A stretch of 64,000 nucleotides of DNA from Actinobacteria bacterium IMCC25003 (GTDB lineage: Bacteria; Actinomycetota; Actinomycetes; Nanopelagicales; Nanopelagicaceae): the NCBI GenBank assembly GCA_002284855.1, contig CP015603.1, forward strand, positions 620,001 through 684,000. The letters run 5' to 3'. Positions 20,247-32,137 of the stretch are shown here, one piece after another; within the stretch, counting starts at the first letter, position 1, and each line of letters opens with the position of its first letter. The position numbers were made by a program, and so were the translations under genes. The notes below the pieces were generated by a model. It was not told the DNA's origin and made no database searches. It saw only the letters and a program-made list of their open reading frames with translations.

Positions 20247-22010
20247 ATGGCGAAACACGTTCCAACAGCGAACGGCACAGAAATGACAGGAGCTACTTCA
20301 TTGGTGAAAAGCCTTGAAGCAGCTGGAGTCGAAGTGATGTTTGGACTTCCTGGTGGCGCAATTCTTCCTGCCTACGATCCAATCTTTGATTCAACTATTC
20401 GCCACATCTTGGTCCGCCACGAACAAGGGGCAGGGCATGCAGCAACTGGCTATGCACAAGTAACTGGTCGCGCTGGCGTCTGTATTGCAACATCGGGCCC
20501 AGGTGCAACAAACCTTGTCACACCGCTCATGGATGCAGCGATGGATTCAGTTCCACTCGTTGCAATCACAGGTCAAGTTCCATCTGCTGCAATCGGCACC
20601 GATGCATTCCAAGAAGCAGATATCCGCGGAATCACCATGCCATTTACCAAGCACAACTACTTGGTTACAGATCCTGCTGAAATCCCTGGCGTTATCGCAG
20701 AAGCTTTCCACATCGCAACAACTGGCCGTCCAGGTCCGGTTCTCGTAGACGTTGCCAAAGATGCTTTACAGAAGATGACTACCTATAACTGGCCAACATC
20801 AATCAAGCTTGCTGGATATAACCCAAAGACAACTCCTGACGCTCAGGCAATCACCGATGCTGCTGCTCTCATTGCGCAATCATCGAAGCCTGTCTTCTAT
20901 GTCGGTGGCGGAGTCATCAAAGCAAATGCTTCTGCTGAACTTCGTCAGCTTGTCGAACTTCTGGGTGCACCAGTTGTTACAACTCTGATGGCGCGCGGAG
21001 CTTTCCCTGATTCACATCCACTGCATATGGGTATGCCAGGAATGCACGGAACCGTTGCTGCTGTAACAGCGCTACAAAAGGCCGATTTATTAATCACTTT
21101 GGGCGCTCGTTTCGACGATCGCGTGACCGGAAAACTTTCAACATTCGCACCGAATGCAAAGATTCTTCATGCAGATATCGATCCTGCTGAAATCGGTAAG
21201 AACCGTCATGCCGATGTCGCAGTTGTCGGAGACGTGAGAGAGACAATCTCTGCACTCATTCCTGCACTGAAAGCAGCTCTTGCAAAGAGCCAACCAGATC
21301 TCTCAACATGGTTGCGTCAGATGAATTCTTTGAAGGCTACATATCCACTTGGTTATGACGTGCCTGATGATGGTTCACTCTCACCACAACTTGTTATCGA
21401 GCGCATCGGAAAGATTTCTGGAACCGACACCATCTTTACTTCAGGCGTTGGCCAGCACCAGATGTGGGCATCACAATTTATTTCCTACGAACACCCACGC
21501 ACCTGGCTCAACTCGGGCGGTGCAGGCACCATGGGTTACGGCGTACCTGCAGCGATGGGCGCAAAGGTTGGAGCACCAAACGCAACTGTCTGGGCAATTG
21601 ATGGCGATGGTTGTTTCCAGATGACTAACCAAGAGTTAGTGACATGCGCTCTCAATAACATTCCTATCAAGGTTGCAATCATCAATAACGAATCACTCGG
21701 AATGGTTCGCCAGTGGCAGACACTCTTCTACGAAGGCCGTTACTCAAATACTTCACTCGAATCTAAGCGCGTCCCTAACTTCCCAATGCTCGCTGAATCA
21801 ATGGGCTGCGTCGGACTTTCATGCGAACGCCCTGAAGATTTGGATAAGACAATCGAAAAGGCGATGTCTATCAACGACCAACCAGTTGTTGTCGACTTCC
21901 GCGTTCATCGCGATGCCATGGTCTGGCCAATGGTCGCTGCTGGAACTTCGAATGACGAGATCATGATCGCCCGCGCGACAGCGCCTGACTGGGATTCACA
22001 GGAGCTCTAA
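20247..22010 (+). CDS. ilvB: Acetolactate synthase, catalytic subunit
   Basis: Thiamine diphosphate enzyme that makes acetolactate or acetohydroxybutyrate, the first common step of branched-chain amino acid synthesis. 587 residues with the catalytic glutamate in [12 protein letters not shown], the FAD-binding middle domain and the ThDP/Mg motif beginning [15 protein letters not shown] strong AAGGAG ribosome-binding site precedes the ATG. Expression is gated by the attenuator in the 220-base gap upstream. The stop overlaps the ilvN start by one base. Confidence 0.97.
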   Translation: MAKHVPTANGTEMTGATSLVKSLEAAGVEVMFGLPGGAILPAYDPIFDSTIRHILVRHEQGAGHAATGYAQVTGRAGVCIATSGPGATNLVTPLMDAAMDSVPLVAITGQVPSAAIGTDAFQEADIRGITMPFTKHNYLVTDPAEIPGVIAEAFHIATTGRPGPVLVDVAKDALQKMTTYNWPTSIKLAGYNPKTTPDAQAITDAAALIAQSSKPVFYVGGGVIKANASAELRQLVELLGAPVVTTLMARGAFPDSHPLHMGMPGMHGTVAAVTALQKADLLITLGARFDDRVTGKLSTFAPNAKILHADIDPAEIGKNRHADVAVVGDVRETISALIPALKAALAKSQPDLSTWLRQMNSLKATYPLGYDVPDDGSLSPQLVIERIGKISGTDTIFTSGVGQHQMWASQFISYEHPRTWLNSGGAGTMGYGVPAAMGAKVGAPNATVWAIDGDGCFQMTNQELVTCALNNIPIKVAIINNESLGMVRQWQTLFYEGRYSNTSLESKRVPNFPMLAESMGCVGLSCERPEDLDKTIEKAMSINDQPVVVDFRVHRDAMVWPMVAAGTSNDEIMIARATAPDWDSQEL

Positions 22011-22303
22011 TGACTACTAATCGCCGTCAACACACTCTTGAAGTTCTTGTTGAGAACGAACCAGGCGTCCTTGCCCGCGTTGCAGGCCTCTTTTCACGTC
22101 GCGCATTCAACATCGAAACGCTCAATGTGGGACCAACTGAAGATTCATCAATCTCAAAGATGATTATTGGAGTAGCTGTAGAAGGCCACTCTCTCGAGCA
22201 AGTAATTGCTCAGCTCGACAAGCTCGTCAGCGTTATCTCCATTAAGGATGTAACTGCTCAGGCAAAAGAAGTTCACGACACACAACCGGACTACCAAAAC
22301 TAA
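22010..22303 (+). CDS. ilvN: Acetolactate synthase regulatory subunit, short form
   Basis: Binds and activates IlvB and carries valine feedback control. Only 97 residues: one ACT domain (HTLEVLVENEPGVLARVAGLFSRRAFNIETLNVG, residues 8-41) and a short tail. Actinobacterial IlvN/IlvH proteins are usually about 160-175 residues with a second, C-terminal domain, which is missing here. The 40 bases to ilvC leave no room for it and hold no recognisable remnant, so this is a true short form, similar in size to E. coli IlvN. The ATG overlaps the last base of ilvB. Confidence 0.93.
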   Translation: MTTNRRQHTLEVLVENEPGVLARVAGLFSRRAFNIETLNVGPTEDSSISKMIIGVAVEGHSLEQVIAQLDKLVSVISIKDVTAQAKEVHDTQPDYQN

Positions 22304-22316
22304 CCAACTGAACTAG

Positions 22317-24962
<2,646 letters not shown>

Positions 24963-24963
<1 letters not shown>

Positions 24964-26003
24964 TGGCACGAACAATCAATCTTGCCGTTATTCCTGGCGA
25001 CGGTATCGGTACCGAAGTTGTAGGTGAAGGTCTGAAAGTTCTAGATGTTGTTGCCGCTAAATACGGCGTGACATTTAATAAGACTCACTACGACCTCGGC
25101 GCTGGCTACTGGCACCGCACTGGCGAAGTTCTTCCTGACTCAGTTCTTGCAGAACTCGCGAAGTCAGATGTCATCTTGCTCGGCGCAGTAGGGGACCCGA
25201 CAGTTCCTAGCGGTGTTCTCGAGCGTGGATTACTTCTTAAACTTCGCTTCGCCTTTGATCACTACATCAACCTTCGCCCAGCGAAGTTGATGCCTGGTGT
25301 TACAGGTCCACTTGCCACTAAGGCTCCTATCGATTTCGTCGTTGTGCGCGAAGGAACCGAAGGCCCCTATGTCGGCGCTGGTGGAGTACTTGCAGAGGGC
25401 ACCGATGCAGAAATCGCAACGGAAGAATCGCTCAACACTCGTCGTGGTGCTGAACGCGTCATTCGTGATGCATTTGTTCGCGCATCTGCTCGTGATCGCA
25501 AGAAGCTCACCCTTGTACATAAGAACAATGTTCTAACTCGTGCTGGTGGATTGTGGACTCGCACCTTTAATCACGTGGCTAAGGAATTCCCCAATGTCAC
25601 AACTGATTATTTGCACGTTGATGCCGCATCGATGTTCTTCGTTACCAACCCAGAGCTCTTCGATGTTGTCGTCACAGATAACCTCTTCGGAGATATCTTG
25701 ACCGATATCGCCGCAGCAATCTGTGGTGGTATCGGACTTGCCGCTTCAGGCAATATCAACCCAACAGGTGCATTCCCATCGATGTTCGAGCCAGTTCATG
25801 GTTCAGCTCCCGATATCGCTGGAAAGAACTTGGCAGACCCAACTGCAACGGTGATGTCTGTTGCCATGATGTTGGATCACCTTGGCCTTACTGATGCTGC
25901 CCGCGATGTTGAAAAGGCAGTCGCTGCTGATTTAGCATCACGCGGAGATGCAAAGCGTGGCACAACCGAAATCGGTTCAGCGTTAGCGGAATTGGTGAAG
26001 TAA
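24963..26003 (+). CDS. leuB: 3-isopropylmalate dehydrogenase
   Basis: NAD-dependent oxidative decarboxylase of leucine synthesis. It may also handle 3-methylmalate in the citramalate route to isoleucine, which would fit with cimA two genes downstream (inference). 346 residues with [12 protein letters not shown], the arginine-rich substrate loop and the metal/cofactor motif [17 protein letters not shown]. Starts on the last base of serA (TAATG) and abuts ilvE. No leuA, leuC or leuD is in the window. Confidence 0.96.
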
Positions 26004-27086
26004 ATGAAGATCACTCTCAATCCACATGCAGTTCCAGCAGCAGAGCGCGAAGAAAAGGTCGCTAACTGTGGTTTTGGAAAGTACTACACCGACCACATGG
26101 TCGTCTGCGAGTGGACTGAGGCTGGCGGCTGGGAAGAGCCAGAGTTAAAGCCATATGGCCCAATTACTTTGGATCCCGCAACTGCCGTCTTTCATTACGG
26201 CCAAGAAATTTTTGAAGGAATGAAGGCATATCGCCAACCAGATGGCGGTATTTCTCTCTTCCGTCCTGAAGCAAATGCTCGACGCTTTGCACGATCTGCC
26301 GAGCGTCTTGCACTTCCTCAAATGCCAGAAGAGTTATTCCTTGAAACCGTACATGCACTTGTAAAACAAGATGCAGGTTGGACTCCTGGAAAAGTTGGCG
26401 AAGCGCTCTATATCCGCCCATTCATGATTGCTACCGAAGTTGGTCTCGGCGTTCGCCCAACCAATAAGGCGACCTACCTTCTTATCGCAACTCCTGCAGG
26501 TGCCTACTTCGATCCATCGAAGGCAGTCTCTGTCTGGATTTCAACTGAATACGTTCGCGCAGCACAAGGCGGCACCGGTGAAGCCAAGTGCGGCGGCAAC
26601 TACGCAGCTTCACTCGTTGCGCAGAAAGCTGCAGCGAAAGAAGGTTGCGATCAGGTTGTCTGGATCGATGCAAAAGAGCGTAAGTGGATTGAAGAGATGG
26701 GCGGCATGAACCTTTACTTCGTAAAGGGTAAAGGTGCAGATGCAACCGTCGTTACTCCAAAGCTGACAGGAACTTTATTGCCAGGAATCACTCGCGACTC
26801 CATCTTGTCTGTTGCGAAAGATCTTGGGTACAAGACCGAAGAAGTCATGCTCTCTATCGATGATTGGCGCGAAGGCGTGACATCGGGCGAAATCTCAGAA
26901 ATCTTTGCATGTGGCACAGCAGCGGTTGTCTCTCCAGTAGGACAAGCAAAATCTGCAATGGGCACATGGGTGACAGGCGATGGACAACCTGGTCCGATCA
27001 CCATGCAGATCCGCAACCACCTTCTCGCTATCCAACATGGAACAACAGAAGATAAGCACGGCTGGGTCAAAAAGGTCGCGCTCTAA
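26004..27086 (+). CDS. ilvE: Branched-chain amino acid aminotransferase
   Basis: PLP enzyme that transaminates the 2-keto acids to Val, Leu and Ile. 360 residues, fold type IV. The catalytic lysine lies in GEAKCGGNYAAS, and the family motifs HYGQEIFEGMKAY, LYIRPFMIATE and EEMGGMNLYFV are present. The ATG follows leuB directly; cimA starts on the last base of the stop codon. The whole leuB-ilvE-cimA stretch has no spacer. Confidence 0.96.
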   Translation: MKITLNPHAVPAAEREEKVANCGFGKYYTDHMVVCEWTEAGGWEEPELKPYGPITLDPATAVFHYGQEIFEGMKAYRQPDGGISLFRPEANARRFARSAERLALPQMPEELFLETVHALVKQDAGWTPGKVGEALYIRPFMIATEVGLGVRPTNKATYLLIATPAGAYFDPSKAVSVWISTEYVRAAQGGTGEAKCGGNYAASLVAQKAAAKEGCDQVVWIDAKERKWIEEMGGMNLYFVKGKGADATVVTPKLTGTLLPGITRDSILSVAKDLGYKTEEVMLSIDDWREGVTSGEISEIFACGTAAVVSPVGQAKSAMGTWVTGDGQPGPITMQIRNHLLAIQHGTTEDKHGWVKKVAL

Positions 27087-28675
27087 TGTTCGATAAAGAG
27101 GCAATCCATATCTATGACACCACACTTCGTGATGGTGCACAGCAAGAAGGCCTCAACCTCTCTGTCCATGACAAGCTCACTATTGCTCGCCACCTCGATG
27201 ATCTAGGCGTTGGTTTTATCGAAGGCGGATGGCCTGGTGCAAACCCAAAGGACACCGAATTCTTTGCACTGGCTAAGAAGGAATTGAAATTAAAGAACGC
27301 AACCTTTGTCGCATTTGGTGCAACACGTCGCCCCAATGTAAAAGCTGCTGACGATGTACTACTTGGTGCACTCCGCGATTCAGGAGCTCCAGCGGTAACG
27401 CTCGTTGCCAAGTCTTACGATCGCCACGTTGATCTTGCATTGAAGACAACTCTCGATGAGAACCTCGCGATGATCCGCGACTCTGTAAAGCACCTTCGCG
27501 ATGAAGGACAGCGCGTATTTCTTGATGCCGAGCACTTCTTCGATGGTTACCGTGCCAACCGCGCATACGCCCTTGAAGTTATCCGCGTTGCCATGGAAGC
27601 GGGCGCAGATGTTGCAGCGCTTTGCGATACCAACGGCGGCATGCTTCCTGATGAAATTGCTGATGTCGTTCACGATGTATTGGGTGCCACATCTGCCCGT
27701 CTCGGAATTCACTGCCACAACGACACAGGGTGTGCAGTAGCAAACTCAATGGCGGCATATGCTGCAGGTGCCACACACATCCAAGGAACTCTCAATGGTT
27801 ACGGCGAACGCACCGGAAATGCTGACCTTGTCACCATCATCGCCAACCTTGAACTTAAGAAGAAGAAGGAAGTTCTTCCTCAGAACGCGCTTCGCGAATC
27901 ATTCCGCATCTCACATGCAGTCGCCGAAGTCACCAATATTTCGCCATCACCTCGTCAGCCATATACCGGCGTCTCGGCCTTTGCACATAAGGCAGGACTT
28001 CACGCATCTGCAATCAAGGTAGATCCATCTCTCTATCAGCATGAAGATCCAGCATCTGTTGGAAACGATATGCGCATGCTTGTTTCAGATATGGCCGGAC
28101 GTGCATCTATCGAACTTAAATCAATGGAGCTCGGTGTTGACCTCAAGGGCGACCGTGAACTCATCGGTCGCGTTGTTGATCGCGTGAAAGAGATGGAATC
28201 ACGTGGCTTTACCTTCGAAGCAGCCGATGCATCCTTCGAACTTCTACTTCGCGAAGAAGCAACTGGAAAGCGCCCTTCTTTCTTTACTATTGATCATTGG
28301 CTCACTACAACAGAGCGCGATGAAAAGAATTCGATCATTACTAAGGCAGAGGTAACAGTTACTGCTCAAGGTAAAGAGATCACATGTTCAGGTTCAGGTA
28401 ATGGTCCCGTGAACGCATTTGATAATGCACTTCGCGACGGGCTCAATCAGCTTTATCCCGAACTCGCTTCACTCGAACTTACTGATTACAAGGTACGTAT
28501 CCTCGAAGGTCGCCTTGGCACCGGGGCAGTCACTCGCGTACTTGTCGAAACCTCAGATGGCAAGGGCGAGTGGAACACAGTAGGCGTTCACGAGAACGTG
28601 ATTGCAGCATCCGCCATGGCACTTGAGGATGCGCTCACCTTTGGACTTTTACGCCAAGGACGCAAACCCGAGTAA
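27086..28675 (+). CDS. cimA: (R)-citramalate synthase
   Basis: Condenses pyruvate and acetyl-CoA to citramalate, giving 2-ketobutyrate without threonine deaminase. 529 residues: a TIM-barrel (YDTTLRDGAQQEG, EGGWPGANPKDTEFF, metal-binding HCHNDTGCAVANS) and a C-terminal LeuA-type regulatory domain (about 400-529). The GGWPGANPKD loop and overall layout separate CimA from LeuA and homocitrate synthase. End of the leu/ilv run; no terminator is seen in the 41 bases before the next gene. Confidence 0.9.
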   Translation: MFDKEAIHIYDTTLRDGAQQEGLNLSVHDKLTIARHLDDLGVGFIEGGWPGANPKDTEFFALAKKELKLKNATFVAFGATRRPNVKAADDVLLGALRDSGAPAVTLVAKSYDRHVDLALKTTLDENLAMIRDSVKHLRDEGQRVFLDAEHFFDGYRANRAYALEVIRVAMEAGADVAALCDTNGGMLPDEIADVVHDVLGATSARLGIHCHNDTGCAVANSMAAYAAGATHIQGTLNGYGERTGNADLVTIIANLELKKKKEVLPQNALRESFRISHAVAEVTNISPSPRQPYTGVSAFAHKAGLHASAIKVDPSLYQHEDPASVGNDMRMLVSDMAGRASIELKSMELGVDLKGDRELIGRVVDRVKEMESRGFTFEAADASFELLLREEATGKRPSFFTIDHWLTTTERDEKNSIITKAEVTVTAQGKEITCSGSGNGPVNAFDNALRDGLNQLYPELASLELTDYKVRILEGRLGTGAVTRVLVETSDGKGEWNTVGVHENVIAASAMALEDALTFGLLRQGRKPE

Positions 28676-28703
28676 GTTCTTCCATTTTCGCTAGCGCCTG
28701 ATA

Positions 28704-28709
28704 TATATT
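28704..28709 (+). promoter_or_regulatory. Leaderless-type -10 element for the XRE regulator
   Basis: TATATT ends seven bases before the ATG at 28717, inside an AT-rich stretch (28701-28713). No ribosome-binding site. Confidence 0.45.
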
Positions 28710-28716
28710 TTTTCTC

Positions 28717-28971
28717 ATGCGCACGAAGGCTGTGGGTAGGAGATATACCCAAGAAGAGTCTGCTGATTGGCTTGCGCAGAGATTAGTTAAGCTAAATATT
28801 TCAACGTATGAAGAGTTTGCAGCAATAGTTGGAATCGATCGCGGGACGATTTCACGTTACTTCAGACATGAACGTCGTCCATCTATTGACGTGATTGCAC
28901 CACTGTGTGAAGTACTTCAGGTTTCCCCAGAAACTTTGCTGATTGCACTGGGCGCAATCGATAAGAAATAA
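28717..28971 (+). CDS. Small XRE-family helix-turn-helix protein
   Basis: An 84-residue DNA-binding protein made of little more than one Cro/CI-type helix-turn-helix domain (EEFAAIVGIDRGTISRYFRHERRPSIDVIAPLCEVLQ in the centre, residues about 32-67). No effector or dimerisation domain is visible, so targets and signal are unknown. Its stop codon directly abuts the stop of the convergent small gene at 28972. The -10 element seven bases upstream supports the start. It could be a local regulator; a toxin-antitoxin role is not supported by any recognisable toxin. Confidence 0.8.
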   Translation: MRTKAVGRRYTQEESADWLAQRLVKLNISTYEEFAAIVGIDRGTISRYFRHERRPSIDVIAPLCEVLQVSPETLLIALGAIDKK

Positions 28972-29208
28972 CTACCTCAGATCTATAAAGAAATCAGTTG
29001 TTCCCTCGATGGGAGTGAAAACTCTCTTGGATTCATCATCTGCCCACAATGAGAATGCGATTTCGCGCTCTCCGGGTAGGAAGCTATCTCCAACAAATCC
29101 TTCAATATCTTCAAATGAGAGTTCAGTATTGATGTTGAGGATCACTGAGCCATCGGCGCCGCGAGTAATCGATGGAATCGCGATGGATTCAGAGACTCGA
29201 ATGCGCAT
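28972..29208 (-). CDS. Small protein of unknown function
   Basis: I do not recognise this gene. The 78 residues (MRIRVSESIAIPSITRGADG onwards, ending TPIEGTTDFFIDLR) are acidic, soluble-looking, without signal peptide or cysteines, and the codon choice matches the neighbours (GAA, GAT, CGC, TCA). The start at 29208 is chosen because TACGGT lies exactly six bases upstream on the minus strand. A longer frame to 29292 would add 28 residues but would run over the xerC promoter. Convergent with the XRE gene with zero spacing, divergent from xerC. Confidence 0.6.
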   Translation of the reverse strand: MRIRVSESIAIPSITRGADGSVILNINTELSFEDIEGFVGDSFLPGEREIAFSLWADDESKRVFTPIEGTTDFFIDLR

Positions 29209-29214
29209 ACCTGC

Positions 29215-29220
29215 ACCGTA
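29215..29220 (-). promoter_or_regulatory. Leaderless-type -10 element for the small unknown gene
   Basis: Read on the minus strand, TACGGT ends six bases before the ATG at 29208. Same geometry as at the other leaderless genes in the window. Confidence 0.4.
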
Positions 29221-29278
29221 TCGCCTTTGATGCGTATCCGCATCAGATTCATACGGGGGAATCGAGACCGTGTGGATA

Positions 29279-29284
29279 TATTCT
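29279..29284 (+). promoter_or_regulatory. Leaderless-type -10 element for xerC
   Basis: TATTCT ends six bases before the ATG at 29291. It decides between that ATG and an in-frame GTG at 29270, which lies upstream of the element. Confidence 0.5.
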
Positions 29285-29290
29285 GTACAC

Positions 29291-30202
29291 ATGACTTCTT
29301 TTGAGAGTATCTATGGGGAATACACCCATTACCTCGAGAAGGAACGCAATCTCTCCGAGCATACAGTTCGCGCTTACCTCGGAGATCTCGAAAGTTTCTT
29401 AAGCCACCTCGAGATGCAGAAAGTTGATGAGGTTGGCTCCATCACGATTGCTCATATTCGCTCATGGTTAGCTAATCAGCAGGTTAAAGGGGGAGCGCGC
29501 ACAACGCTTTCACGTAGGGCAGTCTCTATTCGCCTCTTTACTAAATGGGCGACGAAGAAGGGATATCTCGCAAAGGATGTAGGGGCAACCCTTGCAACTC
29601 CGAAAGGACATAGAACCCTTCCTGAAGTCTTATCTGTTGTGGATGCATCCTCTGCTATGGATTCACTGGCAACTCGCGTCGCCGAAGAAGAGACTCCACT
29701 TTCAAAACGTGATTGCGCAATCCTCGAAGTTCTCTATGCATCGGGTGCCCGCGTCTCAGAACTCTGCGGACTCGACCTTGATGATGTGGATTACAACCGC
29801 AATACCATTCGAGTATTAGGTAAGGGAAATAAGGAGCGTACGATTCCTTTGGGCGGACCTGCCATCAAAGCTCTCAATGATTGGCTCAAGAATGGGCGAC
29901 CAACAGTTGCAACAGATAAATCTGCTCGCGCAGTTTTCTTAGGTTCACGTGGTGGTCGTATCGATCAACGCACCGTTCGCACAATTGTGTATGAAGCTCT
30001 CTCTGCCTTAGAAGGAGTTGAGCGAATGGGACCTCACGCTCTGCGACATTCAGCAGCGACCCATCTCCTTGAAGGGGGAGCTGACCTCCGTACTGTTCAA
30101 GAAATCTTGGGCCATGCATCTCTGGCTACCACCCAGATCTATACCCATGTATCGACTGAAAGATTGCAAAAGGCCTTTAAACAAGCGCATCCTCGCGCTT
30201 AG
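29291..30202 (+). CDS. xerC: Tyrosine recombinase XerC
   Basis: Site-specific recombinase that resolves chromosome dimers at dif. An N-terminal SAM-like core-binding domain (EYTHYLEKERNLSEHTVRAYL) is followed by the catalytic domain with the Arg in ASGARVSELCGL, the HALRHSAATHLLEGGADLR box, the LGHAS histidine and the nucleophile Tyr in TQIYTHV. 303 residues from the ATG at 29291. Position just before rpsB is usual in actinobacteria, and no integrase-type neighbours suggest a mobile element. Confidence 0.93.
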   Translation: MTSFESIYGEYTHYLEKERNLSEHTVRAYLGDLESFLSHLEMQKVDEVGSITIAHIRSWLANQQVKGGARTTLSRRAVSIRLFTKWATKKGYLAKDVGATLATPKGHRTLPEVLSVVDASSAMDSLATRVAEEETPLSKRDCAILEVLYASGARVSELCGLDLDDVDYNRNTIRVLGKGNKERTIPLGGPAIKALNDWLKNGRPTVATDKSARAVFLGSRGGRIDQRTVRTIVYEALSALEGVERMGPHALRHSAATHLLEGGADLRTVQEILGHASLATTQIYTHVSTERLQKAFKQAHPRA

Positions 30203-30243
30203 GTCACGGTTTTCGGGTGGATTTTGCACCCCTTGGCGGCAGG

Positions 30244-30446
30244 TAAGATTTGCCCTGCATCAATCGCGAGATTGATGACATCTCAGCATCTATGTATGAC
30301 TCGCTAGCGACGATTACAAGCCACTTCGGTCCGCACTTAATTGAGCGGTCGGCGTTGTAGGTGCGACGGTCTTAGCAAATTGCTTAGACATTAACCGAGC
30401 AGGTTTATTGCGTTCTGCGCAAAAACCTAAGAAGGAGCGTGCCGTC
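30244..30446 (+). promoter_or_regulatory. rpsB promoter -10 and structured 5' leader
   Basis: TAAGAT (30244-30249) predicts a transcript start near 30256 and a leader of about 190 bases. The leader opens with a perfect 8-pair hairpin capped by a GCGA tetraloop (30258-30265 with 30270-30277). It later has a 9-position hairpin with one T-T mismatch (30369-30377 with 30381-30389), then AAGGAG at 30432-30437. Many bacteria control S2 through the mRNA leader, and this looks like such a region. No matching known motif could be checked. Confidence 0.55.
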
Positions 30447-31241
30447 ATGGCAGTAGTAACAATGCGCGAACTCCTCGACAGCGGAGTCCACTTCGGACAC
30501 CAGACTCGTCGTTGGAATCCAAAGATGAAGCGTTTTATTTTCACAGAACGCAATGGCATCTACATCATCGACATCCAGCAGTCACTTGCACTTATCGATT
30601 CTGCTTATGCATTCGTTAAGGAGACAGTTGCTAAGGGTGGCCACGTCCTATTCGTAGGAACAAAGAAGCAGGCTCACAAGCCAATCATCGATCAAGCAGC
30701 TCGCGTTGGCATGCCAACAGTTACAGAGCGCTGGTTGGGTGGAATGCTTACAAACTTCCCAACTGTCTACAAGCGTATTCAGCGCCTCAAGGAGCTTGAA
30801 GCTCTCGAGACAGCAAACGATCTCTTGCTTACAAAGAAGGAACTTCTTGTACTTCGCCGTGAGCGCGAAAAGCTCTTCAAGAACCTCGACGGTATTCGTC
30901 ACATGACCAAGTTGCCTTCAGCAATCTGGGTTGTCGATACTAAGAAGGAGCACCTCGCAGTACAGGAAGCTAAGAAGCTTGGCATTCCAGTTATCGCAAT
31001 CCTCGATACAAACTGCGATCCAGATGAAGTTGATTACAAGATTCCAGGTAACGACGATGCAATTCGCTCAATTGAGCTTCTTACACGCGTCATCACCGAT
31101 GCAATTGCAGAAGGCCTCAAGGCACGCTCTGCAGCAGCTCCAGCACCAGTTGCAACAGCAGAAGCTGCAGCAGCTGAAGCGCTTGAGAAGGAAATCCTTG
31201 CTGCTGCAACAGATGCACCAGCAACAACAGTGGAGGCATAA
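30447..31241 (+). CDS. rpsB: 30S ribosomal protein S2
   Basis: Late-assembling small-subunit protein. Begins [27 protein letters not shown], the typical S2 start; 264 residues, ending in an Ala/Glu-rich tail. The ATG at 30447 has AAGGAG nine bases upstream; a frame opening 39 bases earlier is rejected. The following gene tsf starts five bases after the stop, the usual rpsB-tsf pair. Confidence 0.97.
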   Translation: MAVVTMRELLDSGVHFGHQTRRWNPKMKRFIFTERNGIYIIDIQQSLALIDSAYAFVKETVAKGGHVLFVGTKKQAHKPIIDQAARVGMPTVTERWLGGMLTNFPTVYKRIQRLKELEALETANDLLLTKKELLVLRREREKLFKNLDGIRHMTKLPSAIWVVDTKKEHLAVQEAKKLGIPVIAILDTNCDPDEVDYKIPGNDDAIRSIELLTRVITDAIAEGLKARSAAAPAPVATAEAAAAEALEKEILAAATDAPATTVEA

Positions 31242-31246
31242 GTAAA

Positions 31247-32074
31247 TTGGCTAACTATTCAGCAGATGATGTAAAGCGTCTTCGCGAAGCAACCGCAGCA
31301 GGAATGCTCGATTGCAAGAAGGCACTTGATGAAGCAGATGGCGACTACGACAAGGCTGTCGAAATCATTCGAGTTAAGGGACTTAAGGGCGTTACAAAGC
31401 GCGAAGGTCGCCTCACTTCAAATGGTTTGGTTGTAGCAAAGGTTCAGGGTGACCTCGGTGTCATGCTCGAACTCAACTGCGAGACAGACTTCGTTGCAAA
31501 GGGCGAGCGTTTTATCGCACTTGGTGATGAACTTGTAGAACACCTTCTTTCATCTAAGTCAGCAGATGTTGCTGCATTCCTTTCATCAACAATGGCTAAC
31601 GGCAAGACCGTTCAGTCTGTGATCGATGAAGGCAACGCAACAATGGGCGAGAAGATTGAAGTCCGCAATGTTGCAGTAATCGAAGGACCAGTTGGTCTGT
31701 ACCTCCACAAGACAAGCCCAGATTTGCCACCACAGGTTGGCGTCTTGGTTGCACTTGCTAAAGAAGCAGCTGAAGTTGGTAAGGATGTTGCACAGCACAT
31801 CGCAGCATTCGCACCACGCTTCGTTAACCGCGAAGATGTTCCAGCAGACCTCATCGAGACCGAGCGTCGTCTTGCAGAAGAGACAGCTCGCGCCGAAGGT
31901 AAGCCAGAAGCATCACTATCAAAGATCATCGAAGGCCGCGTCACCGGTTTTGTGAAGGAAGTTTCACTCATCGAGCAGGCTTTCGCTAAGGATGCAAAGA
32001 AGACTGTTAAGCAGATTCTCGATGAGGCAGGAACCGCTGTTAAGGCATTCCATCGCTTCCGCGTGGGTCAATAA
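31247..32074 (+). CDS. tsf: Elongation factor Ts
   Basis: Guanine nucleotide exchange factor for EF-Tu. 275 residues with the UBA-like N-terminus MANYSADDVKRLREATAAGMLDCKKAL containing the conserved RxxTGAGMMDCKKAL-type motif (here TAAGMLDCKKAL) and the core domain. Start is TTG, with GGAGG ten bases upstream inside the end of rpsB. A pyrH -10 candidate lies shortly after the stop. Confidence 0.97.
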   Translation: MANYSADDVKRLREATAAGMLDCKKALDEADGDYDKAVEIIRVKGLKGVTKREGRLTSNGLVVAKVQGDLGVMLELNCETDFVAKGERFIALGDELVEHLLSSKSADVAAFLSSTMANGKTVQSVIDEGNATMGEKIEVRNVAVIEGPVGLYLHKTSPDLPPQVGVLVALAKEAAEVGKDVAQHIAAFAPRFVNREDVPADLIETERRLAEETARAEGKPEASLSKIIEGRVTGFVKEVSLIEQAFAKDAKKTVKQILDEAGTAVKAFHRFRVGQ

Positions 32075-32093
32075 GCTTTTCTACAGAGGGTAA

Positions 32094-32099
32094 TAGACT
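32094..32099 (+). promoter_or_regulatory. Candidate -10 element for pyrH
   Basis: TAGACT, the same hexamer used before ndk and gatC, lies 38 bases upstream of pyrH. Here a normal leader with ribosome-binding site GGGAG follows. No -35 box is evident. Confidence 0.35.
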
Positions 32100-32137
32100 C
32101 AAGAAAAGTAAGAATTCGAAGAGCGAAGGGAGCACCA

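Noticed and set aside
28943-29230. Plus-strand reading frame of 95 codons between the XRE gene and xerC.
   Set aside because: Overlaps the XRE gene, has Ser/Pro/Arg-biased composition and lies antisense to the better-supported minus-strand gene.
29270-29290. GTG start for xerC seven codons earlier.
   Set aside because: It lies upstream of the TATTCT element that sits exactly six bases before the ATG at 29291, and the added residues are not typical of XerC.
29206-29292. Longer form of the small minus-strand gene, whose start codon would overlap that of xerC within a CATG palindrome.
   Set aside because: A -10 element (TACGGT) six bases before the internal ATG at 29208 fits the geometry of the other leaderless genes, and the extra 28 residues would run through the xerC promoter and look less protein-like.
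29291-30202. xerC as part of an integrated mobile element.
   Set aside because: It has full XerC features, a conserved place before rpsB, no flanking direct repeats, tRNA gene or phage genes.
30408-30446. Earlier rpsB start adding 13 residues.
   Set aside because: It lies upstream of the AAGGAG that serves the ATG at 30447, and S2 normally starts [10 protein letters not shown].
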